From assembly GCF_009834915.1 (NCBI RefSeq), contig NZ_WVHS01000004.1, positions 310,001 to 374,000 on the forward strand: a stretch of DNA of 64,000 nucleotides, given 5' to 3'. The notes beneath the pieces are model-generated. The model searched no databases and was not told the DNA's origin. It was given only the letters and a program-made list of their open reading frames with translations. A program made the position numbers and the translations under genes. Numbering within the stretch: position 1 is the first letter of the stretch; each line of letters opens with the position of its first letter. This DNA is from Hufsiella ginkgonis (GTDB lineage: Bacteria > Bacteroidota > Bacteroidia > Sphingobacteriales > Sphingobacteriaceae). Below are positions 1 through 7,423 of this stretch, in pieces.

Positions 1-423
1 CAGATCGCCGCCGTCGTCGAGGATCATGTTCAGCGGTTTGCGGTCTTCGCCGAAATGAAGGGTTTGCTCGATGCACCAGTCGAACGACTCGGCATCCATG
101 CCTTTCCATGCGTAAACCTGGATCCCGGCGGCAGCGATGGCGGCGGCGGCATGGTCCTGGGTTGAAAAGATGTTACAGGACGACCAGGTAACTTCGGCGC
201 CAAGCTCGATCAAAGTTTCGATAAGTACCGCCGTTTGGATGGTCATATGCAGGCATCCTGCAATGCGGGCGCCGGCAAGGGGTTTACTCGCACCGAATTC
301 TTCGCGAAGCGCCATTAAGCCCGGCATTTCTGCTTCTGCTAACCCGATCTCTTTGCGGCCCCATTCCGCCAGTGAAATGTCCTTAACTTTGTAAGGTACG
401 TAAGTTGTCTCTACTGATGACAT
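1..423 (-). CDS. ahcY: Adenosylhomocysteinase, N-terminal part (cut by window edge)
   Basis: S-adenosyl-L-homocysteine hydrolase, which splits SAH into adenosine and homocysteine in the methyl cycle; cytosolic. The 141 codons present begin [20 protein letters not shown] and include the family motifs [12 protein letters not shown] and [17 protein letters not shown], followed by ILDDGGDL at the window edge. The NAD-binding domain and the C-terminus lie outside the window. The ATG at 423 has a good promoter 20-55 nt upstream, which supports this start. The gene is divergent from the bacilliredoxin gene. Identification is secure from the motifs. Confidence 0.96.
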   Translation of the reverse strand, partial: MSSVETTYVPYKVKDISLAEWGRKEIGLAEAEMPGLMALREEFGASKPLAGARIAGCLHMTIQTAVLIETLIELGAEVTWSSCNIFSTQDHAAAAIAAAGIQVYAWKGMDAESFDWCIEQTLHFGEDRKPLNMILDDGGDL

Positions 424-444
424 AATTTTGATTTTAAATGAAGC

Positions 445-477
445 GCAAAGGTAACGGATCGGATCGTGAATAACAAA
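445..477 (-). promoter_or_regulatory. Bacteroidota-type promoter of ahcY
   Basis: Read on the minus strand: TTTG (477-474), 20 nt, then TACCTTTGC (453-445). This matches the phylum consensus TTTG-N19-21-TAnnTTTG. The predicted transcript starts near 441, giving a leader of about 18 nt before the ahcY ATG at 423. Confidence 0.7.
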
Positions 478-548
478 GCGGGAAGTTTACCCTTCGTAAT
501 CCCAAAGTAAAACTCTCCTCCTGCAATCGCTGCTAATCAAACATTTCC

Positions 549-556
549 TATTTTTG
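549..556 (+). promoter_or_regulatory. Putative -7 box of the bacilliredoxin gene
   Basis: TATTTTTG matches TAnnTTTG and lies 19 nt before the ATG at 576. No clear TTG element is visible at the expected upstream distance, so this is only a half-supported promoter. Confidence 0.4.
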
Positions 557-575
557 TAATCCAAAAACAAAAGAG

Positions 576-986
576 ATGTATCCAGAATATTTAGTAGCCC
601 CTATGCGCCAGGACCTTACGGGCGCCGGCTTTGAGGAGTTAAAAACGCCTGAAGAGGTTGACGCCGCCGTGAAATCGGAAGGCACCGTACTGGTGGTGGT
701 TAATTCAGTTTGTGGTTGTGCCGCTGCGAATGCACGTCCTGCCGCCAAAATTGCCTCGAAAAATGAAAAACATCCCGACAAACTCGTAACCGTTTTCGCC
801 GGAATGGAGAAGGATGCGGTAGACCAGGCACGCGGATACATGCTGCCTTACCCACCTTCATCGCCTTCGATGGCATTGTTTAAAGACGGAAAGCTTGTGC
901 ATATCATCGAGCGTCACCAGATCGAGGGAAGACCTGCGCAGATGATCGCTGATAATTTGATCGGTGCGTTCGAGGCGTACTGCTAA
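576..986 (+). CDS. BrxA/BrxB-family bacilliredoxin-like protein
   Basis: A 136-aa thioredoxin-fold protein of the YphP/YqiW (DUF1094) family. The family signature is complete: MYPEYLVAPMRQDL at the N-terminus, the CGC active site (Cys46, Cys48) in VNSVCGCAAANARPA, and FKDGKLVHIIERHQIEGR near the end; the last residue is also Cys. In Firmicutes these proteins remove bacillithiol from mixed disulfides. No bacillithiol synthesis gene is in this window, so the partner thiol here is an open question. The gene stands alone and converges on cdaA across a hairpin repeat. Confidence 0.9.
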   Translation: MYPEYLVAPMRQDLTGAGFEELKTPEEVDAAVKSEGTVLVVVNSVCGCAAANARPAAKIASKNEKHPDKLVTVFAGMEKDAVDQARGYMLPYPPSSPSMALFKDGKLVHIIERHQIEGRPAQMIADNLIGAFEAYC

Positions 987-1077
987 GGTTTTTTTCAGTT
1001 GTCGGTGATCAGTTATATCAGCGCCGGCATGCGCCACACGCCCTGAAACTGATCACTGATCACTGAAACCTGATCAA
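987..1077. repeat. Intergenic hairpin repeat, CAGTTGTCGGTGATCAG family
   Basis: The spacer between the convergent bacilliredoxin and cdaA genes has a left arm cagttgtcggtgatcagtt and a right arm aactgatcactgatcactg that can pair imperfectly. Each arm is itself built of short direct repeats (gatcact, gatcagt). Related sequence occurs at 6975-7000, 47732-47805 and 58193-58360, always between genes. It may also act as a terminator for the two converging genes, but there is no T-run. Confidence 0.6.
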
Positions 1078-1866
1078 TTACGCATCCTTATTCAGTAACC
1101 TTTCCAATTCCGCGTACCCCACGTTCATTTTAACGCGGCCCTGTTTGGCATAGGCTATCTCACCTGTTTCTTCAGACACGATCACGGCTACGGCATCGCT
1201 TACTTCCGAAATACCAATACCGGCACGATGCCGGAGGCCGAAATGAAGCGGGAGATTTTCATTATCCGTTAAGGGAAGGATGCAGCTGGCGCATTTTAAC
1301 TTCCCGTCGGTGATTACCACGGCGCCGTCATGCAGCGGGCTGTATTTCTGGAAAATACTCTCCAGCAGCCGTTTAGAGATGTGCGCATCCATGGATTCGC
1401 CGCTGTTCTGGTAATACTGCTCGTCGAAGTATTTCGCAAAAATGATCAGTGCGCCGGTCCGGCTGGCCTTCATGCTTTTGCAGGCATCAAGCGTAGCTTT
1501 GATATAAGCGAGGTTGGTTTTTTTCAGCGTTTTATCTCCGAAGAAATAAGTCCACCAGGTATTTTTCTTGAGGTTCGCATTTTTGCCAATGAGCAACAGG
1601 AACCTGCGTATCTCCTGCTGGAAAACGATGATGAGCGCCAGGAACCCTACCTGCACAAATCCACCCAGGATCCGGCTCAATAGGCGCATGCTCAGCTGAT
1701 CTACCAGGATATAGGCCAGGTAAATGATCACCAGTCCAAAGAGTATGTTTACCGCAATAGTGCCCCGGATGAGGTTATACACATAGTACATGATCACCGC
1801 CACCAGGATAATGTCGACCACGTCGAGCAGCCGGATATGGAGGAAACTTAGATCGAGGCCTTGCAT
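1078..1866 (-). CDS. cdaA: Diadenylate cyclase, CdaA type
   Basis: Membrane-bound enzyme making cyclic di-AMP from two ATP. 262 aa, close to the usual length. Three N-terminal membrane segments (roughly residues 12-32, 38-56, 70-88) precede the DAC domain, which carries the catalytic DGA motif in SPLHDGAVV (Asp180-Ala182), the RHRAG motif (212-216) and SEETGEI (231-237). It follows folP on the same strand with a 104-bp gap, and a -7 box in that gap suggests its own promoter. The cdaR-glmM partners known from Firmicutes are not adjacent; folP linkage is usual in Bacteroidota as far as I know. Confidence 0.96.
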   Translation of the reverse strand: MQGLDLSFLHIRLLDVVDIILVAVIMYYVYNLIRGTIAVNILFGLVIIYLAYILVDQLSMRLLSRILGGFVQVGFLALIIVFQQEIRRFLLLIGKNANLKKNTWWTYFFGDKTLKKTNLAYIKATLDACKSMKASRTGALIIFAKYFDEQYYQNSGESMDAHISKRLLESIFQKYSPLHDGAVVITDGKLKCASCILPLTDNENLPLHFGLRHRAGIGISEVSDAVAVIVSEETGEIAYAKQGRVKMNVGYAELERLLNKDA

Positions 1867-1932
1867 ATACGTTGGACGTTAGGAAAGTAGTAAGCTGAAG
1901 GTCGGGGTTGTATCATGATTACTTTACTGCTT

Positions 1933-1941
1933 GCAAATATA
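1933..1941 (-). promoter_or_regulatory. -7 box upstream of cdaA
   Basis: On the minus strand the sequence reads TATATTTGC, a full match to TAnnTTTGC, 66 nt upstream of the cdaA ATG. No good TTG element is seen at the usual distance. Confidence 0.5.
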
Positions 1942-1966
1942 TGGGTTATCGCGGGCGTTTTGCAGG

Positions 1967-1987
1967 AGCGTTAAACGTTAAACGTCA
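1967..1987. repeat. ACGTTTAACG-type repeat forming the end of folP
   Basis: The plus strand reads gcgttaaacgttaaacgtcag. On the minus strand this supplies the last codons and stop of folP (residues TFNV). The same motif appears at 30911-30935 and, as GACGTTAACGTC, twice at 62301-62408. It looks like a dispersed intergenic repeat that has run into a gene end. Confidence 0.5.
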
Positions 1988-2831
1988 GACTTACCAGTTT
2001 AATCGCTTCGGCAGCCTCCTTTACATCGTGCACGCGAAGAATGTTGGCGCCCTTCTGCAGGGCGATGGTGTTTAACACGGTGGTTCCGTTGAGGGCTTCG
2101 GCGGCGGTGACGCCGAGTTTTTTATAGATCATTGATTTACGGGAAAGGCCTGCGAGCACCGGGTGACCGAACGCTTTAAACTGTTCGAGCATGGACAGCA
2201 GGCGGTAGCTTTGTTCGGGAGTTTTGGCAAAGCCGAAGCCGGGGTCGATCAAGATATCCGTTACGCCCAGCTCCCCCAGTTGGAAGAGCCGTTCGGTAAA
2301 GCAGGTAAATATTTCGTCGAACAGGTCGTGGTAATGTGCGTGCTGAACCATGTTCTGCGGTGTTCCTTTCATGTGCATTAAAACGTAAGGTACTTTTAAC
2401 CGGGCTACGGTTTCAAAGAGTTGCGGGTCGAGCGAACCGCCTGAGATATCGTTAATAATATGCGCTCCTTCGCCGATGGCGGCCTGTGCCACTTCCGACC
2501 GAAAGGTATCGACGGAAATTATGGCACGCGGGTAAGCCTTTACAAGGGCGCGGAGTACCGGGAGCAGCCTTAAAATTTCCTCCCCGGTGCTGATATCCGC
2601 TGCACCCGGCCTGGAGGAATAAGCCCCAAGATCCAGGATAGCGGCGCCGTCGGCCAGCATCTGCCCTGCCCTTTCTATAGCCAGCGCGGCGGTATTATTC
2701 CGGCCGCCATCGTAAAATGAATCGGGCGTTAGGTTAAGGATCCCCATTACTACCGGCGTAGAAAGATCGAGGATGGTTCCGCCGGCATTCAGCGTCATCT
2801 TTTGATGAAATTCTGTACTTTTATCCGTCAT
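1971..2831 (-). CDS. folP: Dihydropteroate synthase
   Basis: Condenses p-aminobenzoate with hydroxymethyl-dihydropterin diphosphate in folate synthesis; target of sulfonamides. The TIM-barrel signatures are clear: VMGILNLTPDSFYDGG near the N-terminus, ILDLGAYSSRPGA, INDISGG, LIDPGFGFAKT and the late GLSRKSMI. The 286-aa form starts at ATG 2831; the internal ATG at 2798 (MTLNAGGTILDLS) lines up with the start of E. coli FolP and is a good alternative, since a promoter box lies only about 6 nt from the first ATG. The C-terminal TFNV and stop are encoded by a repeat motif found elsewhere between genes. Divergent from the DUF1599 gene. Confidence 0.96.
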   Translation of the reverse strand: MTDKSTEFHQKMTLNAGGTILDLSTPVVMGILNLTPDSFYDGGRNNTAALAIERAGQMLADGAAILDLGAYSSRPGAADISTGEEILRLLPVLRALVKAYPRAIISVDTFRSEVAQAAIGEGAHIINDISGGSLDPQLFETVARLKVPYVLMHMKGTPQNMVQHAHYHDLFDEIFTCFTERLFQLGELGVTDILIDPGFGFAKTPEQSYRLLSMLEQFKAFGHPVLAGLSRKSMIYKKLGVTAAEALNGTTVLNTIALQKGANILRVHDVKEAAEAIKLVSLTFNV

Positions 2832-2836
2832 AAAAC

Positions 2837-2870
2837 GACAAAATACCGATTAATTCATCGCTAAAACAAA
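2837..2870 (-). promoter_or_regulatory. Promoter of folP
   Basis: Minus strand: TTTG (2870-2867), 21 nt, TATTTTGTC (2845-2837), one position short of the ideal TAnnTTTG. The predicted start of transcription is almost at ATG 2831, which favours the downstream ATG at 2798 as folP start or a leaderless message. Confidence 0.5.
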
Positions 2871-2872
2871 CT

Positions 2873-3463
2873 GTGGCCATTTTGAAGAACAATACGGGGG
2901 AAGAGTACAGCGCGGTTGTGCAGTTATGCAGGGACCTGTTCCTGAAAAAGACAAAAGACTACGGAACTGCGTGGCGTGTGCTCAGGCTATCGTCTATTAC
3001 CGACCAGATCTTTATCAAAGCACAGCGGATACGTACACTGGAAGAAAAAAAAGTATCGATGGTGGGAGAAGGGATCCGGCCTGAATACATCGGGATCGTT
3101 AACTATTGCCTCATCGCCATGATGCAGTACGAGTTGAGCGCCACCGAGCCCTTAGACCTGCCTTACGAAAAAGTGGCTGCGCTTTTTGATATCAAAGCCG
3201 AAGAAACCCGCCAACTGATGTTTGCCAAGAACCACGATTACGGTGAGGCCTGGCGCGAGATGCGTGTAAGCTCCCTGACAGATCTTATCCTGATGAAGCT
3301 CCTTCGCGTAAAGCAAATTGAGGATAATATGGGCCAAACCCTCGCATCAGAAGGCGTAATTGCTAATTACCAGGACATGATGAATTACTCCATCTTTGCG
3401 TTGATCAGGCTCGATGAGGACAGAAAAACAGGGAATGGAAACGGTTTGCTAAAAAACATATGA
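2873..3463 (+). CDS. DUF1599-family protein with duplicated domain
   Basis: A 196-aa soluble protein of unknown function, conserved in Bacteroidota. It contains two copies of the same unit, residues 20-82 and 113-175. Each has a (K/H)DYG motif (28-31, 121-124), an AWR(V/E)xRxSSxTD motif and a basic helix ending KAQRIRTLEE or KLLRVKQIED. The start is GTG at 2873; no in-frame ATG is better placed. It overlaps the next gene by 4 nt (ATGA), so the two are probably translated together. Residues DYG and the repeated SS-TD might form a binding site, but no activity can be assigned. Confidence 0.85.
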   Translation: MAILKNNTGEEYSAVVQLCRDLFLKKTKDYGTAWRVLRLSSITDQIFIKAQRIRTLEEKKVSMVGEGIRPEYIGIVNYCLIAMMQYELSATEPLDLPYEKVAALFDIKAEETRQLMFAKNHDYGEAWREMRVSSLTDLILMKLLRVKQIEDNMGQTLASEGVIANYQDMMNYSIFALIRLDEDRKTGNGNGLLKNI

Positions 3464-4617
3464 AACGAATTATACTGTTCATCTGCCGCCTGCTGGTCGG
3501 CGTGCTCTTTATTTTCTCCGGGCTTATCAAGGCGAATGATCCGCTGGGATTTGGGTACAAACTGGTGGAGTATTTCGAGGTTTTCCACATGCTGTTCCTG
3601 GCAGATTATGCTACCGCAATGGCCATCCTGCTGTGTGCGCTGGAAATGATACTGGGTGCGGCGCTTTTACTGGGCATCCGGCCCGTACAGGTGGCCTGGG
3701 GGTTACTGCTGCTGATCATTTTCTTTACGTTCCTTACGTTTTATTCGGCGTTTTTCGACGTGGTGAAAACCTGCGGTTGTTTCGGCGACGCCATCCCGCT
3801 TACGCCCTGGCAATCGTTTACCAAGGACCTGGTCCTGCTGTTACTGATCGTGGTCATTTTCGTTAACCGTAAATCGATCAGGCCGGCTATAACCAATCCC
3901 AAAGCGGAACGTGCCAGTCTCTGGATCATCTCGATCCTTTCGGCGGGCTTTGGGCTGTATACTCTTAACTTCCTCCCGGTGATGGACTTTCTCCCGTATA
4001 AGACCGGGCTGAACATTCCCGATCAAATGAAAGTACCCGCCGGCGCTCCGCTGGATGTGTTCGAGATCACTTATACGCTGAAGCACAAAAAGACCGGCGA
4101 AAATAAAGTAATGACGGATAAAGAGTACCTTAAAACCGGGATCTGGAAAGACGACAACTGGGAAATTATCGGGGAGCCCGTAAACAAGCTCATCAAAAAA
4201 GGATTTGAGCCAAAGATCCGCGACCTCAAGATCACCGATGTGCAGGGCACCGATTACACGACTGAAATTATCGGCAATCCGTACTATAATCTTGTGATCG
4301 TGGCTAACAGCCTCGAGAAAGCAGACGTTCGTGCCATCGGCGACCTGAATGCCCTCGCCATTAATGCCGCCGAGAACTACAATATCCGTACGGTGGTGCT
4401 TACATCGACCTCGCCAACCGGCGCCGATGCCTTTAAAAAGCGGCATAAGCTGGTAATGGAGATCTTTAATGCCGACGATGTGCCGCTAAAGAGCATGGTA
4501 CGTGCCAATCCGGGGTTAATACTTCTTAAAAACGGTACGGTGATTAACAAGTGGCATTACCACCGCCTGCCTTCTTACGATGAGCTGGAGAAAAACTACT
4601 TTTCAAAAACGCCCTAG
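3460..4617 (+). CDS. BT_3928-type DoxX/MauE-like membrane protein
   Basis: 385 aa. The N-terminal 170 residues hold four DoxX-like membrane helices plus a fifth (about 5-22, 50-72, 78-98, 122-136, 152-170). The motif KTCGCFGD (Cys105, Cys107) at the end of helix 3 is typical of MauE/DoxX relatives that pass electrons to periplasmic thiols. The remainder (about 190-385) is extracytoplasmic and resembles a thioredoxin-like fold without a CxxC pair. The gene overlaps the DUF1599 gene by 4 nt and abuts the permease gene (0 nt), so the three form one operon. A redox or envelope role is an inference from the family. Confidence 0.8.
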   Translation: MKRIILFICRLLVGVLFIFSGLIKANDPLGFGYKLVEYFEVFHMLFLADYATAMAILLCALEMILGAALLLGIRPVQVAWGLLLLIIFFTFLTFYSAFFDVVKTCGCFGDAIPLTPWQSFTKDLVLLLLIVVIFVNRKSIRPAITNPKAERASLWIISILSAGFGLYTLNFLPVMDFLPYKTGLNIPDQMKVPAGAPLDVFEITYTLKHKKTGENKVMTDKEYLKTGIWKDDNWEIIGEPVNKLIKKGFEPKIRDLKITDVQGTDYTTEIIGNPYYNLVIVANSLEKADVRAIGDLNALAINAAENYNIRTVVLTSTSPTGADAFKKRHKLVMEIFNADDVPLKSMVRANPGLILLKNGTVINKWHYHRLPSYDELEKNYFSKTP

Positions 4618-5676
4618 ATGTTCCGCTTCATTGTCCGCAAAACAAGTTATGGACTCGCGGTGCTGGCCGGGATTATCGGGGTGATCTTCTTCCTGTTCAA
4701 TATCCTGCCCGGGGACCCGGCGCGAATGACGATGGGACAACGGCCCGATGTGCAATCGCTGGAGGCTATCCGCAAGGAATTCGGGCTCGATAAGCCGGTT
4801 TACATACAATTCATTTATTACCTTAATGATCTGCTGCCGCTTTCCATCCACGGGAACGACGCAGCTTCGCGCGAAAAATATCACTACTTCCGCCTTATCC
4901 CGTTAGGAAAAGCACAATCGCTGGTGCTTAAAAAACCTTACCTGCGGCGCTCATACCAAACGCGCCGCGAGGTAAGCAGCATCCTGGGCGAGACCATTCC
5001 CAACACCATCGTGCTCGCGTTAAGCGCGATGATCTTCGCTACGATCATCGGCATCTTCCTGGGGATCGTTTCTGCGGTGAATAAGGATACCTGGATTGAT
5101 AAGTCGGCAAACGCGTTCGCCGTACTGGGCATTTCCGCACCTTCGTTTTTTGCCGGGATCGTGATCGCCTGGATCTTCGGCTTCGTGCTAAGCAAATACA
5201 CGGGCCTCAACATGTCGGGCAGCTTGTACAATTATGACCCGTTTCGCGGAGAGGTGCTTACTCCCGGCAACCTGGTGTTGCCCATGCTTACCCTGGGGCT
5301 GCGCCCGCTGGCCATCATTGTGCAGCTTACCCGCAGTGCGATGCTCGACGTGCTGAGCCAGGACTATATACGCACGGCGAAAGCCAAGGGGCTCGATAAA
5401 CATACGATCATTTACCGGCACGCTTTAAAGAACGCGCTTAACCCGGTGATCACCGCGATTTCGGGCTGGTTTGCTTCGTTGCTGGCAGGATCTTTTTTTG
5501 TCGAGTATATTTTCGGCTATAACGGCCTGGGAAAGGCAACGGTAGATGCGCTGGAATACGCTGACTTCCCCGTGGTGATGGGCGCTATCCTTTTTGTGGC
5601 CTTCATTTTTGTGATCATTAATATCCTGGCCGACATCGCGTATGCGCTGGTAGACCCGAGGGTAAAACTCCAATAA
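4618..5676 (+). CDS. DppB/OppB-family ABC transporter permease
   Basis: 352 aa. Inner-membrane permease subunit of a peptide/nickel-type ABC importer. The start FRFIVRKTSYGLAVLAGIIG and NILPGDPARM are family hallmarks. The cytoplasmic coupling loop is DYIRTAKAKGLDKHTIIYRH, followed by ALNPVITA. A loop of about 55 residues after helix 1 (near residues 75-120) is longer than in E. coli DppB. The ATG immediately follows the stop of the DoxX gene. No DppC, ATPase or binding-protein gene is in the window, so partners must be encoded elsewhere. Confidence 0.9.
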   Translation: MFRFIVRKTSYGLAVLAGIIGVIFFLFNILPGDPARMTMGQRPDVQSLEAIRKEFGLDKPVYIQFIYYLNDLLPLSIHGNDAASREKYHYFRLIPLGKAQSLVLKKPYLRRSYQTRREVSSILGETIPNTIVLALSAMIFATIIGIFLGIVSAVNKDTWIDKSANAFAVLGISAPSFFAGIVIAWIFGFVLSKYTGLNMSGSLYNYDPFRGEVLTPGNLVLPMLTLGLRPLAIIVQLTRSAMLDVLSQDYIRTAKAKGLDKHTIIYRHALKNALNPVITAISGWFASLLAGSFFVEYIFGYNGLGKATVDALEYADFPVVMGAILFVAFIFVIINILADIAYALVDPRVKLQ

Positions 5677-5688
5677 ACACTTAACCTG

Positions 5689-5856
5689 ATGAACGCTGAT
5701 CTTACCGTCGCGACCAATTCGGTGGTCGATATCATTTACCACGTTACCAATCATTCTACTTATCACCGGGGGCAGGTAGCTACCCAATTCAGGCTGCATG
5801 AAATAGCCTGCCCGGCAACAGATTACATTTGGTTAAAAAGGAACGGTTTACTATGA
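5689..5856 (+). pseudogene. C-terminal remnant of a DinB-family protein
   Basis: A 55-codon open frame whose product contains the DinB/YfiT C-terminal signature: IIYHVTNHSTYHRGQVATQF followed by PATDYIWLKRN. The motif HxxNHSTYHRGQ normally carries the last metal-ligand histidine of a 150-170 aa four-helix protein; the first ~110 residues are missing. Only 12 nt separate it from the permease stop, so the 5' part seems to have been deleted. Its TGA overlaps the aroK ATG (ATGA), so the remnant may survive as a translational leader. It could be expressed as a short peptide; loss of DinB function is near certain. Confidence 0.7.
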
Positions 5857-6359
5857 AAATATTTCTGACCGGTTTTATGGGCTGCGGAAAAAGTACGCTC
5901 GGCCGAAAGCTTGCCAATAAATTGAGTTATAGTTTCGTAGACCTCGACAAGGTGATCGAACAGAACGCCGGCATGCCCATTCCCCGCTACTTTGAAGCCT
6001 TCGGCGAAACCGCCTTCCGCGAGCTGGAAAAAAATACGCTGCAAACTACCGCGTTTCCCGAAGACACGGTGATCGCTACCGGCGGCGGGCTTCCCTGCTT
6101 TCACGATAATATGCAATGGATGAACGAGCATGGCATCTCCGCCTTTATCAGTTTACCCCCCAAAGTGCTGGCAGACCGGCTAAACACCGCGCAGGAAGAA
6201 CGGCCTGTACTGCAAAACCTGAAGGGGGAAGCCTTACTTGAATTCATCACCAAAAAACTTGCTGAACGCGAGCCGTTTTACCGGAAAGCCAACTACATCC
6301 TGAACGGAATCGACCTTACCGCAGAGAAGATCATCGATTACCTGCGGATAAACGGTTAG
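5853..6359 (+). CDS. aroK: Shikimate kinase
   Basis: Phosphorylates shikimate with ATP in the chorismate pathway; cytosolic. 168 aa from ATG 5853. The P-loop GFMGCGKSTLG begins the protein, followed by FVDLDKVIE, FRELE (substrate Arg/Glu region) and ATGGGLP. A frame extension to a TTG at 5829 would add eight residues not expected in the family; the ATG at 5853 overlaps the DinB-remnant stop and has aaaaagga upstream, so it is preferred. Last gene of the run starting at 2873. Confidence 0.95.
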   Translation: MKIFLTGFMGCGKSTLGRKLANKLSYSFVDLDKVIEQNAGMPIPRYFEAFGETAFRELEKNTLQTTAFPEDTVIATGGGLPCFHDNMQWMNEHGISAFISLPPKVLADRLNTAQEERPVLQNLKGEALLEFITKKLAEREPFYRKANYILNGIDLTAEKIIDYLRING

Positions 6360-6393
6360 AATTAAGCTGAAGGCACGAACGGGAAGCACAAGG

Positions 6394-6903
6394 CTATCTT
6401 AAATAAACCGCATCATTTTCGCCTTCATCGTCGAGTACCACGTCGACATGTTCACGGAGGACGGTAGAGATCTCGAGCCCGGTATAATCGGTAGAAACGG
6501 GGAAGATCCGGTGACTGCGGTCGACCAATACCATGGTGCGTAGTTTTGTTAACGGGATGTTGAGAAAAACACCCATGCCGTAGGCCAGCGTGCGGCCGCT
6601 GTTGAGCACGTCATCTGCAAGCACCACAGCCTTACCCGAGCAATCTTCTACCGGGATATCCGTACTTGCCTTCAGGTGACTGCTGTTTTTGTCGAGCGAG
6701 ATCCGCATCAGCAGCACTTTCAACCCCGAGATACGCTCCAGCACCTCCTTAATTCGCTTTGCAAGAGTAAAACCACAATCGGCTATCCCCGCTATTACGA
6801 TCTCCTCCTCATGCATATTATCTTCCCATACCTGGTAAGCCATGCGGTCGATCTTCTGGCTGATCTGTTTCTTGTTTAGAATGAGTAGCTTTTTTTCGGA
6901 CAT
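6394..6903 (-). CDS. PyrR-like phosphoribosyltransferase
   Basis: 169 aa, type I phosphoribosyltransferase fold. The PRPP-binding loop is VVLADDVLNSGRTL (93-106), with an upstream hood-like region MHEEEIVIAGIADCGFTLAK typical of PyrR/uracil phosphoribosyltransferase relatives. Closest by eye to the Bacteroidota phosphoribosyltransferases annotated as PyrR-like; RNA-binding regulation of pyr genes is not supported by anything nearby. Convergent with aroK (34-nt gap). A CATATTTAC box ends 4 nt before the start codon. Confidence 0.8.
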   Translation of the reverse strand: MSEKKLLILNKKQISQKIDRMAYQVWEDNMHEEEIVIAGIADCGFTLAKRIKEVLERISGLKVLLMRISLDKNSSHLKASTDIPVEDCSGKAVVLADDVLNSGRTLAYGMGVFLNIPLTKLRTMVLVDRSHRIFPVSTDYTGLEISTVLREHVDVVLDDEGENDAVYLR

Positions 6904-6974
6904 TGCTGTAAATATGGGGAAAATTTGAGATAGTTAGCAGTTGCCAATGCATGTAAGGCGCGCCGTAGGGGAAC

Positions 6975-7000
6975 CGATCACTGATCACTGACAACCGACT
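6975..7000. repeat. Copy of the GATCACTGATCACTGACAAC intergenic repeat
   Basis: Short tandem gatcactgatcactgacaac between the phosphoribosyltransferase start and the small gene at 7003-7398. It equals one arm of the repeats at 987-1077 and 47732-47805; a matching second arm is not evident here. Confidence 0.5.
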
Positions 7001-7002
7001 CT

Positions 7003-7398
7003 CTATTTATACGGGTAAAATACAAAATTCGCGCCTTCCGGCACGATTACGAACAGGCACATAAACTCGTGGGCGTTTTTATAGCTCTTTTCGAAACGGT
7101 CCTTTTTATTCTGGTGAATAATGCCTTTTTCCACGAACTCCTCCAGCGTGGACGCGTTTACGCTCCAGGAGGTGTTCAGCTCATTTTTATCAAGGATAGG
7201 CTCGCCCAGCTTAACCTCATGCTGGTGCGCCACAAAGATCGGGCAGGCGGAGATCCCTTCCAGCATGATCTCTACGGCGACTTCGCGGATAGAATCGCTG
7301 TAGAAACGCAGGTCGGCTTCGAGGCTTTTTAACGGGCTTTCTTTCTGCCCGGGAACGGTGCTTTCGTTATCCTGGTTCAGGAGATCTTGAAGGTCCAT
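7003..7398 (-). CDS. Hypothetical protein downstream of rlmD
   Basis: 131 aa, soluble, acidic. I do not recognise a named domain. Features are an N-terminal polar region, SIREVAVEIMLEGISACPIF in the middle, and a C-terminal MCLFVIVPEGANFVFYPYK that looks like a buried beta pair. The start lies 25 nt after the rlmD stop on the same strand, so it is probably co-transcribed with rlmD. Codon use matches its neighbours and the frame is free of shadow-ORF signs, so I take it as a real lineage-conserved gene without function. Confidence 0.75.
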   Translation of the reverse strand: MDLQDLLNQDNESTVPGQKESPLKSLEADLRFYSDSIREVAVEIMLEGISACPIFVAHQHEVKLGEPILDKNELNTSWSVNASTLEEFVEKGIIHQNKKDRFEKSYKNAHEFMCLFVIVPEGANFVFYPYK

Positions 7399-7423
7399 AT
7401 TGTATAGCGTTAAAGTCGCCGGG

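Noticed and set aside
137-394. Plus-strand ORF inside ahcY
   Set aside because: Exact antisense of a clearly conserved ahcY coding region, with no protein-like features.
5829-5852. Longer aroK start at TTG 5829
   Set aside because: It would add MVKKERFT upstream of the conserved KIFLTGFMGCGKS start, within the DinB-remnant frame; the ATG at 5853 has better context.
6394-6903. Interpretation of the PyrR-like protein as a pyr-operon attenuator
   Set aside because: No pyr genes or anti-antiterminator-like leader is present in the window; only the enzyme fold is supported.
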